The translations under genes and the position numbers were made by a program. The notes beneath the pieces are model-generated. The model did not search any database. It was not told where the DNA came from and worked only from the letters and a program-made list of their open reading frames with translations. This document shows, one piece after another, positions 35,546 to 47,690 of a stretch of 64,000 bases of DNA. Each line of letters opens with the position of its first letter. The stretch's first letter is position 1. This stretch comes from Rusavskia elegans (taxonomy: Eukaryota > Ascomycota > Lecanoromycetes > Teloschistales > Teloschistaceae), in assembly GCA_011316305.1 (NCBI GenBank), contig SAUG01000075.1, forward strand, positions 62,001 to 126,000, in the 5' to 3' direction.

Positions 35546-36519
35546 ATTATATAAATTAATTAAATTTTATTTCCGATGTTTTTTTTATTAACTAATTATT
35601 ACTATAAGTTTCTAAAATAATATAGATCGTATTATATTATTCATTGCCTTAGTTTTTATATTAAATAAAGATAATCATGAAATATACTAGTTAGATTAGT
35701 AATATTTGTAAAATAATATAATAAACTATATAAATATATTAAAAAATTTTCTAATATATAAAAATATTACGAAATCGATTTATAGAAATCTAGAAAAGAC
35801 AAAAAGTAGTAAAATCGAATAAAAAAATCCGCTAGTATAGCGGTAAAAGAAATATTTTAAAATAATATATTATAAATTGTCCAGCTAATAATATATTAAT
35901 AGAAATATTAATACAAAGCTAATATTATAGTTTTTCGAAATATCTATCGCTACTAGAAGGATTTCGAAAATCTAATTCTAAAAGTACTATTTACTAAATT
36001 ATACCGCGAAATCTTCGAAGATATCGCTATAAAAGTTAGTTCGGTGGAAGTTATTAAAATATAGAATATAATATTAGCGGTTTTATAAAATTCTAAAAAA
36101 AATATTATTATTGATCTAGTAATGTAATATATTATTCGATTATATTACTATATATATACGATTATATTTATTTCATTTAAATAGTAATAATGTAGTAATT
36201 TAAAGTAAATAAATTATTATTTAAATTAAAGACTTTTAGTCTATTAAAAATCTAATAAAAAATTTAGCGATAATATTCGAAAATATTAAACTAATTAATA
36301 ATCGAATTTTATATAATTAAAAGATCCGGGAAAGAAATATATAATCTGGACTTTTCTAAAAGAAAATAATATAAATTACGGCTATAATACTAGCTAGTAT
36401 TAAAAAAAATATTTTACCGCTTTATATTATCTAAAATGTTTATAATAATTAAAAAAAATTTCTAAATTTATAATTATTTATAAAAATTATAGTATTTAAT
36501 TATTCAATATAGTTATAAA
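35546..36519. other. Unassigned RIP-degraded DNA
   Basis: AT-rich, no structure recognised. Confidence 0.4.
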
Positions 36520-36680
36520 CTAAATTAAATCGAATATCTATTAGTTTTAATTTTATAATCCGATTCGATTTTCGGTTCTAATATTAAAAACCGACCCGAA
36601 CCGTTTAGTAGATCGGATTAAACCGATTTACTAAAATTCGGGTCGGATTTCTAAAATATCAACGGGAACCCGTATCGAAG
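36520..36680. repeat. MITE-1 fragment
   Basis: gattcggtt-type words and cccgaaccgtttagtagatc: the half of MITE-1 that precedes the 'gaagtggcc' end. Confidence 0.45.
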
Positions 36681-38235
36681 AAATCTAAATCTAAATAATA
36701 GTAAAAAAGAAAACTTTTTTAAAAGTACGTTACAGAATAGAAACTTTTTATATAATAGAACCGAGTTATATTCTAGATATCCACTAATCTTTTTTTAAAC
36801 TAGCTATTAAATATTTACGAATGCCGAAAACTTCGTTAATATTTAGAATTAAAGTATCTAAAAAGTACGGCGATAAAAAAATCTTAAAAAAGTATTATAA
36901 ATAGATCGAGTTTTATAGAAATTAACTTTATAAATTCGACGTTTTATTTATTTATATAGTTTAAATTCGATCGATTTAAAACTTTTTTAAAAGTCAAAAG
37001 TTAAACTATTAGCTCGAATAAATAGAATCTTTTTTTAAAAAAGATAATTTTAATAGTATAATATAAAATAAATTAATAAATATTTTTAATAAATTTACTA
37101 CCGATTCCAAATTCTATTCTTTAGATACCGCGATAAAATATCTTTATACGAAATAGAATAAAAAATTGATAATTTTAATATTTTATATTTTCTTTATATT
37201 ATTAAAACCCTTGTTATTTTCTTTATCGAAAAAATAGTATTCGATTTTTTTTTCTATTTAAATCGTCCGAAATTACAACGTACTATATATATCTAAAAAT
37301 CGAAACTATAAAATTTCGTCTATAATAGAAATATAGTTTATATTATCTAATATAGAAATATTAAAAAAATTATATTAAATTAGTAATAGATTTCTTTTAT
37401 TAAAAGATTTCATTCGCTTCTATATAGTAAAAGAAATTTTCAAAACTTTAAAAATCGGAACCGGAAAGGCGGATTATAGAATAATTGAAATAATATCGTT
37501 AGAAAAGATATTTCCAATAGTAATAATAATAATAATATTAAAATATAAACGAATTATTAATCTAATATATATTTTAGATATAGTAATTTAGATTATTAAT
37601 CGAAAAATAAATAACTTTTATAGTAAAGGTAATATATCTTTTAAAAAACCTACAGTCAAAGTAACGAAAGATAATTCTAATAATACTAAATAGTTAAAAA
37701 ACGATAAAAGCTATTTATAGCTTCGATAATATTTAATATTAAATGAATTAAAATAAAAATCGTTCTTTTAATAAATATATTTATCGAGTTACTAGTAAAA
37801 CGATATAGTAAAACTAAAGCGTTTCTAGATCTAGATTTCTAGATTAATATACTTTTATAATTTTTTCTATTTTTTAATATAATCTTAAATCTATTTAAAA
37901 AATAGAAAAATTCTATGTTTAATAGATTGGAAGTTGGCACGCTATCTATTATGGAATTCAAAATTAAATTAGATAATAATAAATAGTTATAGCTATCGAA
38001 AAATATATAAATCGCGATTTTATATTTTAGATATAATAGATAAATATAGTATTTGTTTAAATATACCAGCTATATAATAAATATATATAGTTATAAATCT
38101 CGAGTCGGTGTAATAGCGATTTTCTATTTTTAATAAAAAGATATAAGGTATTAAAACGGATATTAAACGGTTTAATATCGATTTATCGATAGTTTTTATT
38201 TAAATATTATAGGCCGAGAAGTATATAATTGTATA
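36681..38235 (+). other. Decayed coding-like repeat of unknown type
   Basis: 1.55 kb of AT-rich DNA whose plus strand has long runs between stops in one frame, and where most stops are TAA/TAG of the kind RIP makes from CAA/CAG/TGG codons. No motif is clear enough to name. Confidence 0.3.
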
Positions 38236-39028
38236 TATATATAACGTCTCTATATATCAGAAAACGTTATATTTAAACCTAGCTACAGCCGTAGATATAG
38301 TCCGAGCTACTAAATAGTAAAAGATTTTTAGCGTAGATTATCGTAACTAACTCTATACAGCCGTATAAATAAAATTATAATATTATAAAACGTTTTCGTT
38401 ATATTAAATAATTATAAAAGATAAATAAAAGCAATATTTAGTATTTATATTAATAATTAATAAAAGAAACTATCTACTAGATATAAAAAGCGATATATAT
38501 AATAAAGAGGCCGATATATCCGACGAAGCCGACCTACTAAATAGGGGCGACCATACGGTTCTAACGGTTCTAATTAAACTAAACTAACAGTCTATTTATC
38601 TAATTAATAAATATAAATACTTCTATATAATTATAGACGTAATACGGTCTATTTATAACGTTTTTTATCTGATATATTATATTTACAAAATATAAAACCG
38701 ATCCGTCTTTACTAATTTTTTTTTTCATCCTTTATATTTTACTATATATAAATTCGTTATCTATTTAAAATTTTATTAATATATATAACATCGAAAGAAA
38801 ATAATATCATTTTTTATAATCGTTATTCGCGTATATTATCTAAGGTCTATAAAATATTTCCGGATAACGATATTTATAGAAAATATATAAAATCTAAAAA
38901 ACCGTATAATATTTTTATTTTCGAGTCGATTTATAGACTTTATACTTTCCTATCTTAGTATATCTATTAATTTCTTCGAAAGAAAGTAATTTAAATCTGA
39001 AAAGATAAAATTTCGTATTAAAATCGAG

Positions 39029-39542
39029 TAGACTGGCCGTCGGATCGAGTTTCGAACCCGAATTCGTATCCCGGATTCGAACCGAATCGGTTCCGACTTT
39101 TCTAGATACTAAACCGATAGGTTTTTAGTTTCCAGTTAAAGAATCGATCCGACCCGATTTAGAATCGCTAGAATATTAAACTCTAGTATAAAAGTCTAAC
39201 TCTAGTATAAAAGTTATTTCTATTGATTTAAAAAAATTCTAATTAATTAATTACGCTAGCTAAAAAAATTCTAGTTAGACTAAATATATTGTCTAAATAT
39301 ATTGTCTATATATTTTATTGATATAAAAATATTGAAATAACAATATATTTTATTAATATAAAAATATTGAAATAACAATATATTTTATATTTAAATTATA
39401 AAAAAAGCTTAACGGGTTTTTATTAAATATTCGGATTTAACTCGAAACCGACCGTTTAGCGGGTCGGATCGAATCGATTTATTAAAAATTTCGGATCGGT
39501 TTCTAAATACCGACGAAAATCCGCACCGAAGTAACCAGTCTA
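39029..39542. repeat. MITE-1 copy (514 bp, longest)
   Basis: TAGACTGGCCGTCGGATCG...GTAACCAGTCTA. It includes a local direct duplication (aatatattttattaatat-type units near 39,305-39,390) that explains its extra length. Confidence 0.7.
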
Positions 39543-40066
39543 AAATCGAGGATATAATATTCGAATATTCGAAGGAAAATTAAAAGATTTAGTCGTTATA
39601 TTTCTATCAAAAGGAAATTCGTAATAATTTATCTATTTACGAATTAAATCTTCGCTATTTACTAGCGAAGCAAATTCGCTTCATTTAGTATTTTAAAGCT
39701 TTTAAAAAGAATGAAGATAATTTTATCGTCTAGAAATAGCGCGTTTTAATAAAGTTTAATAAAATTAATAAATTTATTTTCTTTATTTCGATCGATAAGT
39801 TTATATTATCCGCGTAAAAAGATTTTACTAAATTAATACCGGGGTTAGATTTAGAAGATTTTAATCGATTTTTAAAAGAATTTAACATCTTTTAACTATT
39901 AAAAATAATAAATATATAAAAAAGTATTTTATTAAAGATTTTTTTATTAGTTATTCTTTTTAATTCGAATTAGATATTTATACTATAAATTACTTCTAGA
40001 TCTTCCGATATTTTAACTAATTCTTGTTTTTAACTACTATTTCGTTCTAAGATAATAAAGATAAAG

Positions 40067-40505
40067 TAGACTAGCTACTTCGGGTCGGGTTTCCGTCGAA
40101 CCGTCGGAAACCCGACCTGATTTTAGTAGATCGAATCGATTCGACTCGCTAAACGGTCGGGTCCGAATCGAATCCGAATTAAACCCGGATACCCGCTAAA
40201 TCTTTTTATTAAATTATATAATAATATAATATATTAATTAATTTATTATATAATTATATATAAAGGTAATATAAACAAGTAATATAATTAATTTTACTAG
40301 GACCTTTCTAGCTAGTATAGTTAATTAATTAGAATTTATTTAAATTATTTATATAATTTTTATACTAGAATTATACTTTTATACTAGGGTTTAGCGCTAA
40401 AATCTAGTTTTAGCAGATCGGATCGGATTAGTTAACCCGGGTTTAAAATCCGATCGGGTCGGATTAGCTAATCCGGGTTCGAAATCCGACCTAACGGCCA
40501 GCCTA
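40067..40505. repeat. MITE-1 copy (439 bp)
   Basis: TAGACTAGCTACTTCGG...GGCCAGCCTA. It lies 25 bp from the 182-bp-LTR element. Confidence 0.7.
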
Positions 40506-40534
40506 AATAGAAACTAAATAATATCTTCGTTTTT

Positions 40535-42483
40535 TGTTATGACGAGGTCAAACATAGATAATAATTGGGTTCATGGAGGTTTTTTGTTCTATAGAGGAGG
40601 CCTGCGGGCACAAAAGGTGCGTGCCAAGGCCGCTATCTAATCTAGCGAGCCGTACTAAGCCTAATCGAGCAACTTATCACATACCTCTCGGCCTTATAAG
40701 AGCTTGCTCCATAACAAATGCCCCAAAAAGAGAAAAAGGCATCGCCTTCGATGCTATCACGAGCGCCGGCGAGAGGGCAGACGGTTATACTATACAGGAG
40801 CCATAGTAACCGTGTCGGAGCTCTCCTAGCAGCTGGACTAATGTACGCAGCAATGCTTCGATGATTCCCTGTTTCTCCAAGCTCTTTCTCGATAACCATG
40901 ACGCAATTGGCGGCGGCGGCGGCGGCGGCGGCGAGCTTACTGGCCAATAGGGTGCTGGCGAATAGCGCTGACGAGGTGGTTTCTGGGGCAGAGGCGTAGA
41001 AGGCGCGGAGGCGGCGGAGTTCGATGCGGAGCTGGCGGCGGAGGCGCTTGCGCAGTTTAATTTAGAGGCAGCTGATTGGCTGGCTCTTGCTGCGTTCGAT
41101 GGAAGCCAAATTAAAGCTTTTGGATCGAGCTTTCTGATTGGCCGGTTTGATTTTGAACAGGGTCCAGGCCATATGGAGCCAAATTTGGTGAACAGCTGCG
41201 AAATCGTCATGTAGGCGCGTTTCTGAGGTGGCAGGTAGACAGGAGACTTCTCGTATTGAACAGTGGTTTTGGTAGTAGTAAAAGGTACTGTGGCAGAGAT
41301 TTCTCGATGATGCGAGGGGGCAGGTGTTTGCGGAGGCGTTTAAGGTGCGATCTCGATAATTTGTGCTGGGGTAGAGGTCTTCTCGGGTACTGTAGGTGCT
41401 TTTGGTGTAGAAATTAGAGTGCTGGGAGGAGATAGAGGCGATTTAGGCTTGAACGATAGAGATAGAGGTGCAGAAGGAGCGGAATGAGACGTCCCGGTCG
41501 TTTTCTTTGCATGAGAGGCTTCGATATACCTATGAAGTTGGCTGTTGGAGGAGAACCTCTCCGGGCAACGTTTACATTCGTGGGGATGCTGGAATCTGAA
41601 GGCGACCTGCAGTTGGTTAATCTCCGCGAAGGCCTTCTGCTTCGCTTTCTCAGCTCGCTATTTTAGCTGCTGCTGCCTGAGAAGCTCTTTATACTCTGCC
41701 TTCTCCGCTTGTTCTTGCTTAAGCTTCTCCGCTTGTACTTGACGGAGACAAGCTTATTCGATAGCGAGCTTCTCTGCTCGTTACCTTGTAATTTCGGCTT
41801 ATTATCTAGAGATCTGGGTTTGTTCTTGTCTGTCTTTCTCTATAGCTGATCGCTGCCAATCTAGATAGGTTCTCTAAGATTTAGTAGAGGATTTGGTAGA
41901 GGATAGAGGAGAAACTAATAATAATAATGGTTGCCCGCCTAAAGAGGTAATAAGTGCAGCTACCTTTTCGTCGAATATGGCTATTACAGGGCGGATCAAC
42001 CTTTACGCTGATCTCGGCGAATTTGGCGGGTATTTACTAGGAAGAACTGGGGATTTGAGTAAGGATTTAGTATAGGGGCCTAGGATCTCGGTAGAGGAGG
42101 TCTGGAGGTCTCGATAGAGGACTGGGGACTATACTGAACAGCGTAGAAGATGCAGGTAAAATTGCTGGAGGCTCCACGGGAGCTGGTGATTCTCTTGGAA
42201 AAACTGGTGATACCTCAGAGGCAACTGGCTGTTCTAGGAGCTAGAACTGAGGGTCCTACGATAGATAACGTAGGAGGAAAGACCCAATCATTGCTACTAT
42301 TTGTTATAACGAGGTTAAATATAGATAATAATTAGGTTTATAGAGGTTTTTTGTTCTATAAAGGAGGCCTGCGGGCATAAAAGGTGCGTGCCAAGGCCGC
42401 TATCTAATCTAGCGAGCCGTATTAAGCCTAATCGAGCAACTTATCACATGCCTCTCGGCCTTATAAGAGCTTGCTCTATAACA
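40535..42483 (-). mobile_element. Young 1.95-kb non-autonomous LTR element (182-bp LTRs)
   Basis: Both LTRs are exactly 182 bp (40535-40716 and 42302-42483), with TGTTAT...ATAACA ends and a TTTTT duplication on each side. The LTRs differ at about eleven sites. Nearly all are C-to-T or G-to-A, mostly in CpA/TpG contexts and mostly in the right-hand LTR, so RIP has acted unevenly. The interior is GC-richer than anything around it and has a (GGC)n run near 40,910. On the minus strand it holds pieces of a Gln/Glu/Lys-rich coiled-coil protein (for example QAEKLKQEQAEKAEYKELL near 41,670-41,745) and a Pro/Ala-rich stretch, broken by stops. I take this as remains of a Gag-like protein. The first ~60 and last ~50 internal bases match the 52144-62059 element. 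Confidence 0.8.
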
Positions 42484-44173
42484 TTTTTCGATTATATATT
42501 TAGCGTAGAATCTAGCGTTTTCTATTTTATTTTAAAATTCTATTCTAATATATAGCTATATTTACTATATTAGATTTTTTTAATATAATTAATCTATAGT
42601 TTTCGGATTATTTTTTAGTTTTAAAAATATTAATTAGCTAATTATTATAGTAAATATTCGTATTTTTTTCAGATTTTTATTTCCTATACCTCGTCTTTTT
42701 TCTTAAATCTTTTATCTAGATCGCGGATTTACTGGAAATCTGCGTATAATATAAAGTAAAATTTTTGATATAAAAGAATTTAATATATAAAAAAATATAT
42801 CGAATTAACGTCTTTAACGTTAGATTCGGAAAAGATTAAAACCAAAATCTGAATGATTAATCGTAAATATATAAAGAAATATAGTATTTATAGTTCTATT
42901 CTTTTTTTTATATTATTTTTTTATATTATTATTTCGGAAATCGATTTTTTCTATTCGTTTTTTAAGATTATATAATATTTTAGACTTGCGATTAATATAA
43001 AATTTATAGTTCCGATAAATCCGTTTTTTATTTTAATTTCGATTTTTTTAATCCTGCCGTTTTCTATAGAATATTTTAAAATATTACTAGCGATTTCTTC
43101 GTATAATCTCTTTATAATTTTATTTTCTTTTTTTCTATTTATTAGAACTATCGTCTAATAGCTTCCGACTTTAACTTTAAAAGCAAATATAAAAAGGTTT
43201 TTTATCTAATATAGCTTAGATTCTATAACTATTTTTTTTTTCATTTTTTTTTTACTTTTTTTAATTCTATAGAATATTATTTTAATCTTTTTTCATCCGA
43301 TAGATGGATAAGGTAATTATTATTATAATAGGCTATCTAATTTAATATTATATATTCACTAGTTTTTTCTTTAAATAATTTATCTATTATTTTAAACTAG
43401 TATTCGGTTATTTCTATTACTTTTTTAATTAAATAATTATTTTTAAAAAATTCTATATTTCTATATAAATAATAAACTTTAATTCGCGATCTTTTAATTT
43501 TAGTAGTATTAAATTCTATTAGGTTTTCTTTAGAAAATTTTTGGCGAATTCTATTTTATTAAACGTTTATTTAATTATATATTATTTATACTATCTACTA
43601 TTAATTGAAATTATTAGTTCAGTAAGTAATACTAGTAAATCTAGTTCTTTAATAGCTACTATAGCTTTTTTGATTCTTCTATTAAATTTTTTTATAGAAA
43701 TAGACTTTTAGAACTAAATCTTCCTAGTCTATTTTATAAACTAACGTTCTAAATTAAATAGTTTAAATAGTTTTCGATTTCTACTACTTTAAATCTATTA
43801 GTTTATTTTCTTTTATTTTGTTTTTATTATTATTATCGAAGTATTTTTTTATAACTGTAATTAGATTACTAAAATTATAAAAATTTAAGACTATTTTCTT
43901 TTTCTTTTAATTTTTCGGATTATTAAAATTGTCTTTTATATAAAGCTATATTTAATTCAAAACTATCTTTTCTAGATATTATATTACTAATAGAATATTA
44001 ATTATTCTTTTTAGAAATTTGTTCGTATATAATACGAAGTAGATACTTATCTAAATAAAGTATAGTTTTAAAAACTCTTTATTTTCTTTATAGATATTTA
44101 ATATAATCGTTTTATTAGTATTAGTTCGATCTATAGGACGAGATAATTAAACTAATATAATAAATCGTTGAAA
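42484..44173. other. Internal remainder of the 38.2-44.6-kb LTR element
   Basis: RIP-degraded DNA, T-rich on the plus strand. No recognisable domain. Confidence 0.4.
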
Positions 44174-44582
44174 TATAATATTCCTATATATTAGAAGGTA
44201 TTACGTTCGAATCTAGCTACAGCCGTAGGCGTAGTCCGAACTATCAAATAGTAAAAAAGTTCTAGTATAAAATATCGTAACTAATTACGTATAGCCGTAG
44301 AAGTAAAGTTATAATATTACGAGGCGTCTTTATTATATAGATATTTATTAAAAATAAACGGAGGTAGTATTTAGTAATTATATTAACGATTAACGAAAAA
44401 ACCTATCTACTAGATATAAGAAGCGATATATATAAAAAAAGAGCCGATATATTTAATAGAGCCGATCTATTAAATAGAGACGGTCTTACAGCTCTAACGG
44501 CACTAACTATACTAAACTATCAATCCGTTTATCTAATTAATAAACGTAAATACTTGTATAGAATTATAGACGTAATAATATA

Positions 44583-45324
44583 ATATTTTCTACAGCTATA
44601 TTTACGAAATCTAATAAATATAATATTATATAAATAAAAGCTACCAGTATCGTCGTATATACGAAAATCGACATTAAAGATAAAAATAAAAAAAATCGAG
44701 ATTTATAATATATAATTATCAGATTTCGTACCGTCGTTTAAAAATACCGATAATATAATTAAATTAGATAGATAAAGTTCGTTGTAATAGTTTAACCTAT
44801 AGTTTATTTAAATGTAAATTCGATAAACTATCTAATTATCTAGATAGCGTTTAATTAAAGCTAGATCTATTATTTAATATTATTTATAAAAACTTTAATT
44901 CTTTTTATAATAAAAAAATAATAGTTTTTATATATACGTCAACTAAAAAGATTTTAATAAAATAATAATTTAAAATCGTTATTCTTTATTTTTTATTTCT
45001 AAAATCCTGGATCGATTATTTAAAATAAAGTTTTTTTTCTAAATATAATATTAAAGATATCTTCTATTAAATTCGGAATAAAAAAGAAAATAAATAAAAA
45101 ACCGCGTTTTATATAAAATATAGATATTTCGAATATTTTATTATATCTTTCTATTTTACGAATATATCTATATCTTTTTAGATTTGTATTAATCCGATAA
45201 TAAAAAATTTATTAAAATTTACTATATAGATTATTTCGATAATAATATAATTTTTTTTTAATTCGAAAATAAAATATTTAAAATTATATCTAGTAATTCG
45301 TTTTAAAGCTTCGTAATTAGATTT
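44583..45324. other. Unassigned RIP-degraded DNA
   Basis: AT-rich, no open frame or repeat partner seen. Confidence 0.4.
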
Positions 45325-45540
45325 AGATCGGCCGGTTCGAGTCGGATTCCCGTTAAATCGTCGGATACCCGATTCGATTTTAGTAATCTAATTCGGGTTC
45401 GACCCGCTAAATAGTCGGATCGGATTATAGATTTTAACCCGATTTTTAAATTAGATTATAGACTTTAATTCGGAAATTCGATTTAAAAACCTAATCCGAA
45501 AATCCGATTTAAAAATCTAATCCGACGTAATTTATAATTA
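45325..45540. repeat. MITE-1 fragment
   Basis: GATCGGCCGGTTCGAGTCGG at the left and an internal short tandem duplication (ttaaaaacctaatccgaa-type) at the right. Confidence 0.5.
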
Positions 45541-47690
45541 TATTCGATAGTTAAATATAAAAGTATTTATAGATAATATAAAATCGTAATATAATTTATT
45601 TAATACTAGTTTATATAATAGTTACCTATAAATATTAGCTTATATATAGATACTATATAAATAGTATTATTCTTTTCTAAATAATTTTATAGATATATAT
45701 CTTTTTTCTAAAGCTTTTAATCTTTTAAAATTTATTATTAACTAGCTATCATTATATTCCCGGCTATATTTCTAGATTCTATATTAATTATTCAATAAAC
45801 TAGACGTCTTTCTATTAAATAGTAATATACTTAATATAGATGATAGCTAGTTAATAATCTATTAAAAAATATTATAGTCGAATATATATAGTAATATAGT
45901 AAAATAATATATTTATTTATTAGGAAAATAATTATATATTCTTTTATTTTACTTTATAGAACTATTAATACGATATTTTATATTTTATTAATATTTCTAT
46001 TTATATTTATAGTAGTAATATCGGTAAAGATTTCGTAATATAGTTTAGTAAAAGATATTTTAAAAATAAAAGATTTAAAGCCCTTCTAATATCTATAGAT
46101 TTTTTAAAAAATAACGGTTCTAGATTTCTATTTATATTTCTTTTAATAGATTATTAGCTAGATTATTTAGAATATATTATTTTAGATTATTACCGATACT
46201 ATAGCGTTATAAAAATTCCTTTTATTTTTTCTTTTACTTTTCTCGATTCTATTTCTTCGAATCTTCGCTATATTTCTACGGGACGGAATTAATTTTTAAT
46301 CTAAAATAGTTTTAGCGTTATTATATTATTAATTTTATTATTTTAATATATTATCTTTATTTAACTTCGTATATACTATATATTATACTATAACGAATAA
46401 AAGAATCGAAAGACTAATAATAAAGTAAAATATATTATAATACTGTATATAATATATTAGTATTTTATTATAGTCGTTAGTTATTAATGAATGGAAAATA
46501 AGAAATAAAGTAAAGTTATTTAGGTAATTATCGGCTATACTATAGCTAAAAGATTAGAATTTTAAACGAATCTATATATTTCTATAAATTTCCAGCGTAT
46601 TTTATTTCTATAATATATAAAGTCTTTAGATAATCCTATAGCTACTAATTATATTACTCTACTATATTATTTAGTATACTATCTACTATATCTAAATTAA
46701 AATTACTATCTATAAAATCTAAATTAATCGTAAATAGTAAACGCGGTAAAAAGTAGTCCGATACCGAATATAAATTCTATAAAAATAGAATACGGATCGT
46801 ATTATAATATATAAATACTTTAAAAAATTTAAAAGAATAGATTTCTAGAAAAGCGTAGATATAGAAACGAGGGCCGTATTAAAATAAAATACTAGAGATT
46901 AGAAAATAGACTATAGAGTCGAGAAAGAAATCTATAGTAATATAATAAAGAAATATATACTATACTAAATATAGATCTATATATAGTATTATATTATAAA
47001 AACGATCTATATATTCAAACCCTTATAAAAGATACGGAAAAGACGATAACTATTAAATAAATAAAGTAGAAATAAAATAAAACAATATATTAGAATAATA
47101 TATCGAATATAAATAGAACTATCTAATATAGGATTCTTTATTTCTAATATTTTCTCTAATCTAATATCGCTATTAATAGTCCGAATAGAATAATTTAACG
47201 AAGTATATAGCTTTAATTATTAATTTTATCTAATAATAAATAATCTATTATATCGATTTCTAAAAACTTTAGTCTGCTAGAGTTCTAGATCTTTTAGAAG
47301 AATAGACGGCGTTTACTAAGAAATTTAGTAATAGTAGAAATACGGCTAATAAATATATTAAATTTCCCTATAGAAAAAAAGATAAAGATAGTAATAATAT
47401 TATTAAAATTAACGAAAAGAATTAGATAGTAGAGAGATATTCTTCTATATAAAATAATACTAAATTTAGAAATAATCAAAATTTAGCTAAAAGTATTAAT
47501 TTTAATAGTTAGAATCAAAATATAGAAGAAAAGACGAAGGTAAATAATAATAAAAATATAGAAAAAAAAAATAGAAAAGAAAAAAAATAGAAATATAAAA
47601 GAAAATATTAAACTATTTAATTAGTTTTATAAATCGAAAGATAATAGTCTAGAAAAATATAAAAAGAATATATTCTCTATATATATTATT
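45541..47690 (+). repeat. Unclassified repeat family Y, copy 2 (longest)
   Basis: The block 45,764-46,380 is the reverse complement of 63,500-64,000, and 46,560-47,600 is the reverse complement of 33.65-35.09 kb. It is RIP-degraded. The 61-codon minus-strand frame at 47294-47479 is low complexity and not believable as a gene. Confidence 0.5.

Larger units (their letters stand above)
38240..44577. mobile_element. LTR retrotransposon with ~405-bp LTRs, filled with nested insertions
   Basis: The LTRs are 38240-38644 and 44174-44577, both RIP-damaged copies of the solo LTR at 16343-16752, in the same orientation. The outside flanks are ATATA (38235-38239) and ATATA (44578-44582). Inside lie two MITE-1 copies and a 1.95-kb LTR element. 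Without them the internal part is only about 2.6 kb, so this copy was probably not autonomous or is deleted. No gag or pol motif is readable. Confidence 0.7.

Noticed and set aside
40905..40935. (GGC)n run as a functional repeat-expansion or poly-Ala/Pro gene segment
   Set aside because: Simple repeat inside a decayed retroelement; no intact gene contains it.
40573..42335. ORFs of 60-141 codons in the GC-richer 40.5-42.5-kb segment as host genes, or the segment as foreign DNA
   Set aside because: The segment is bounded by 182-bp LTRs with TTTTT duplications. The frames are short, broken and run across the LTR, so it is a retroelement interior.
47294..47479. 61-codon minus-strand ORF in repeat Y
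   Set aside because: Ile/Phe/Tyr-rich product is what TA-rich RIP DNA gives by chance.
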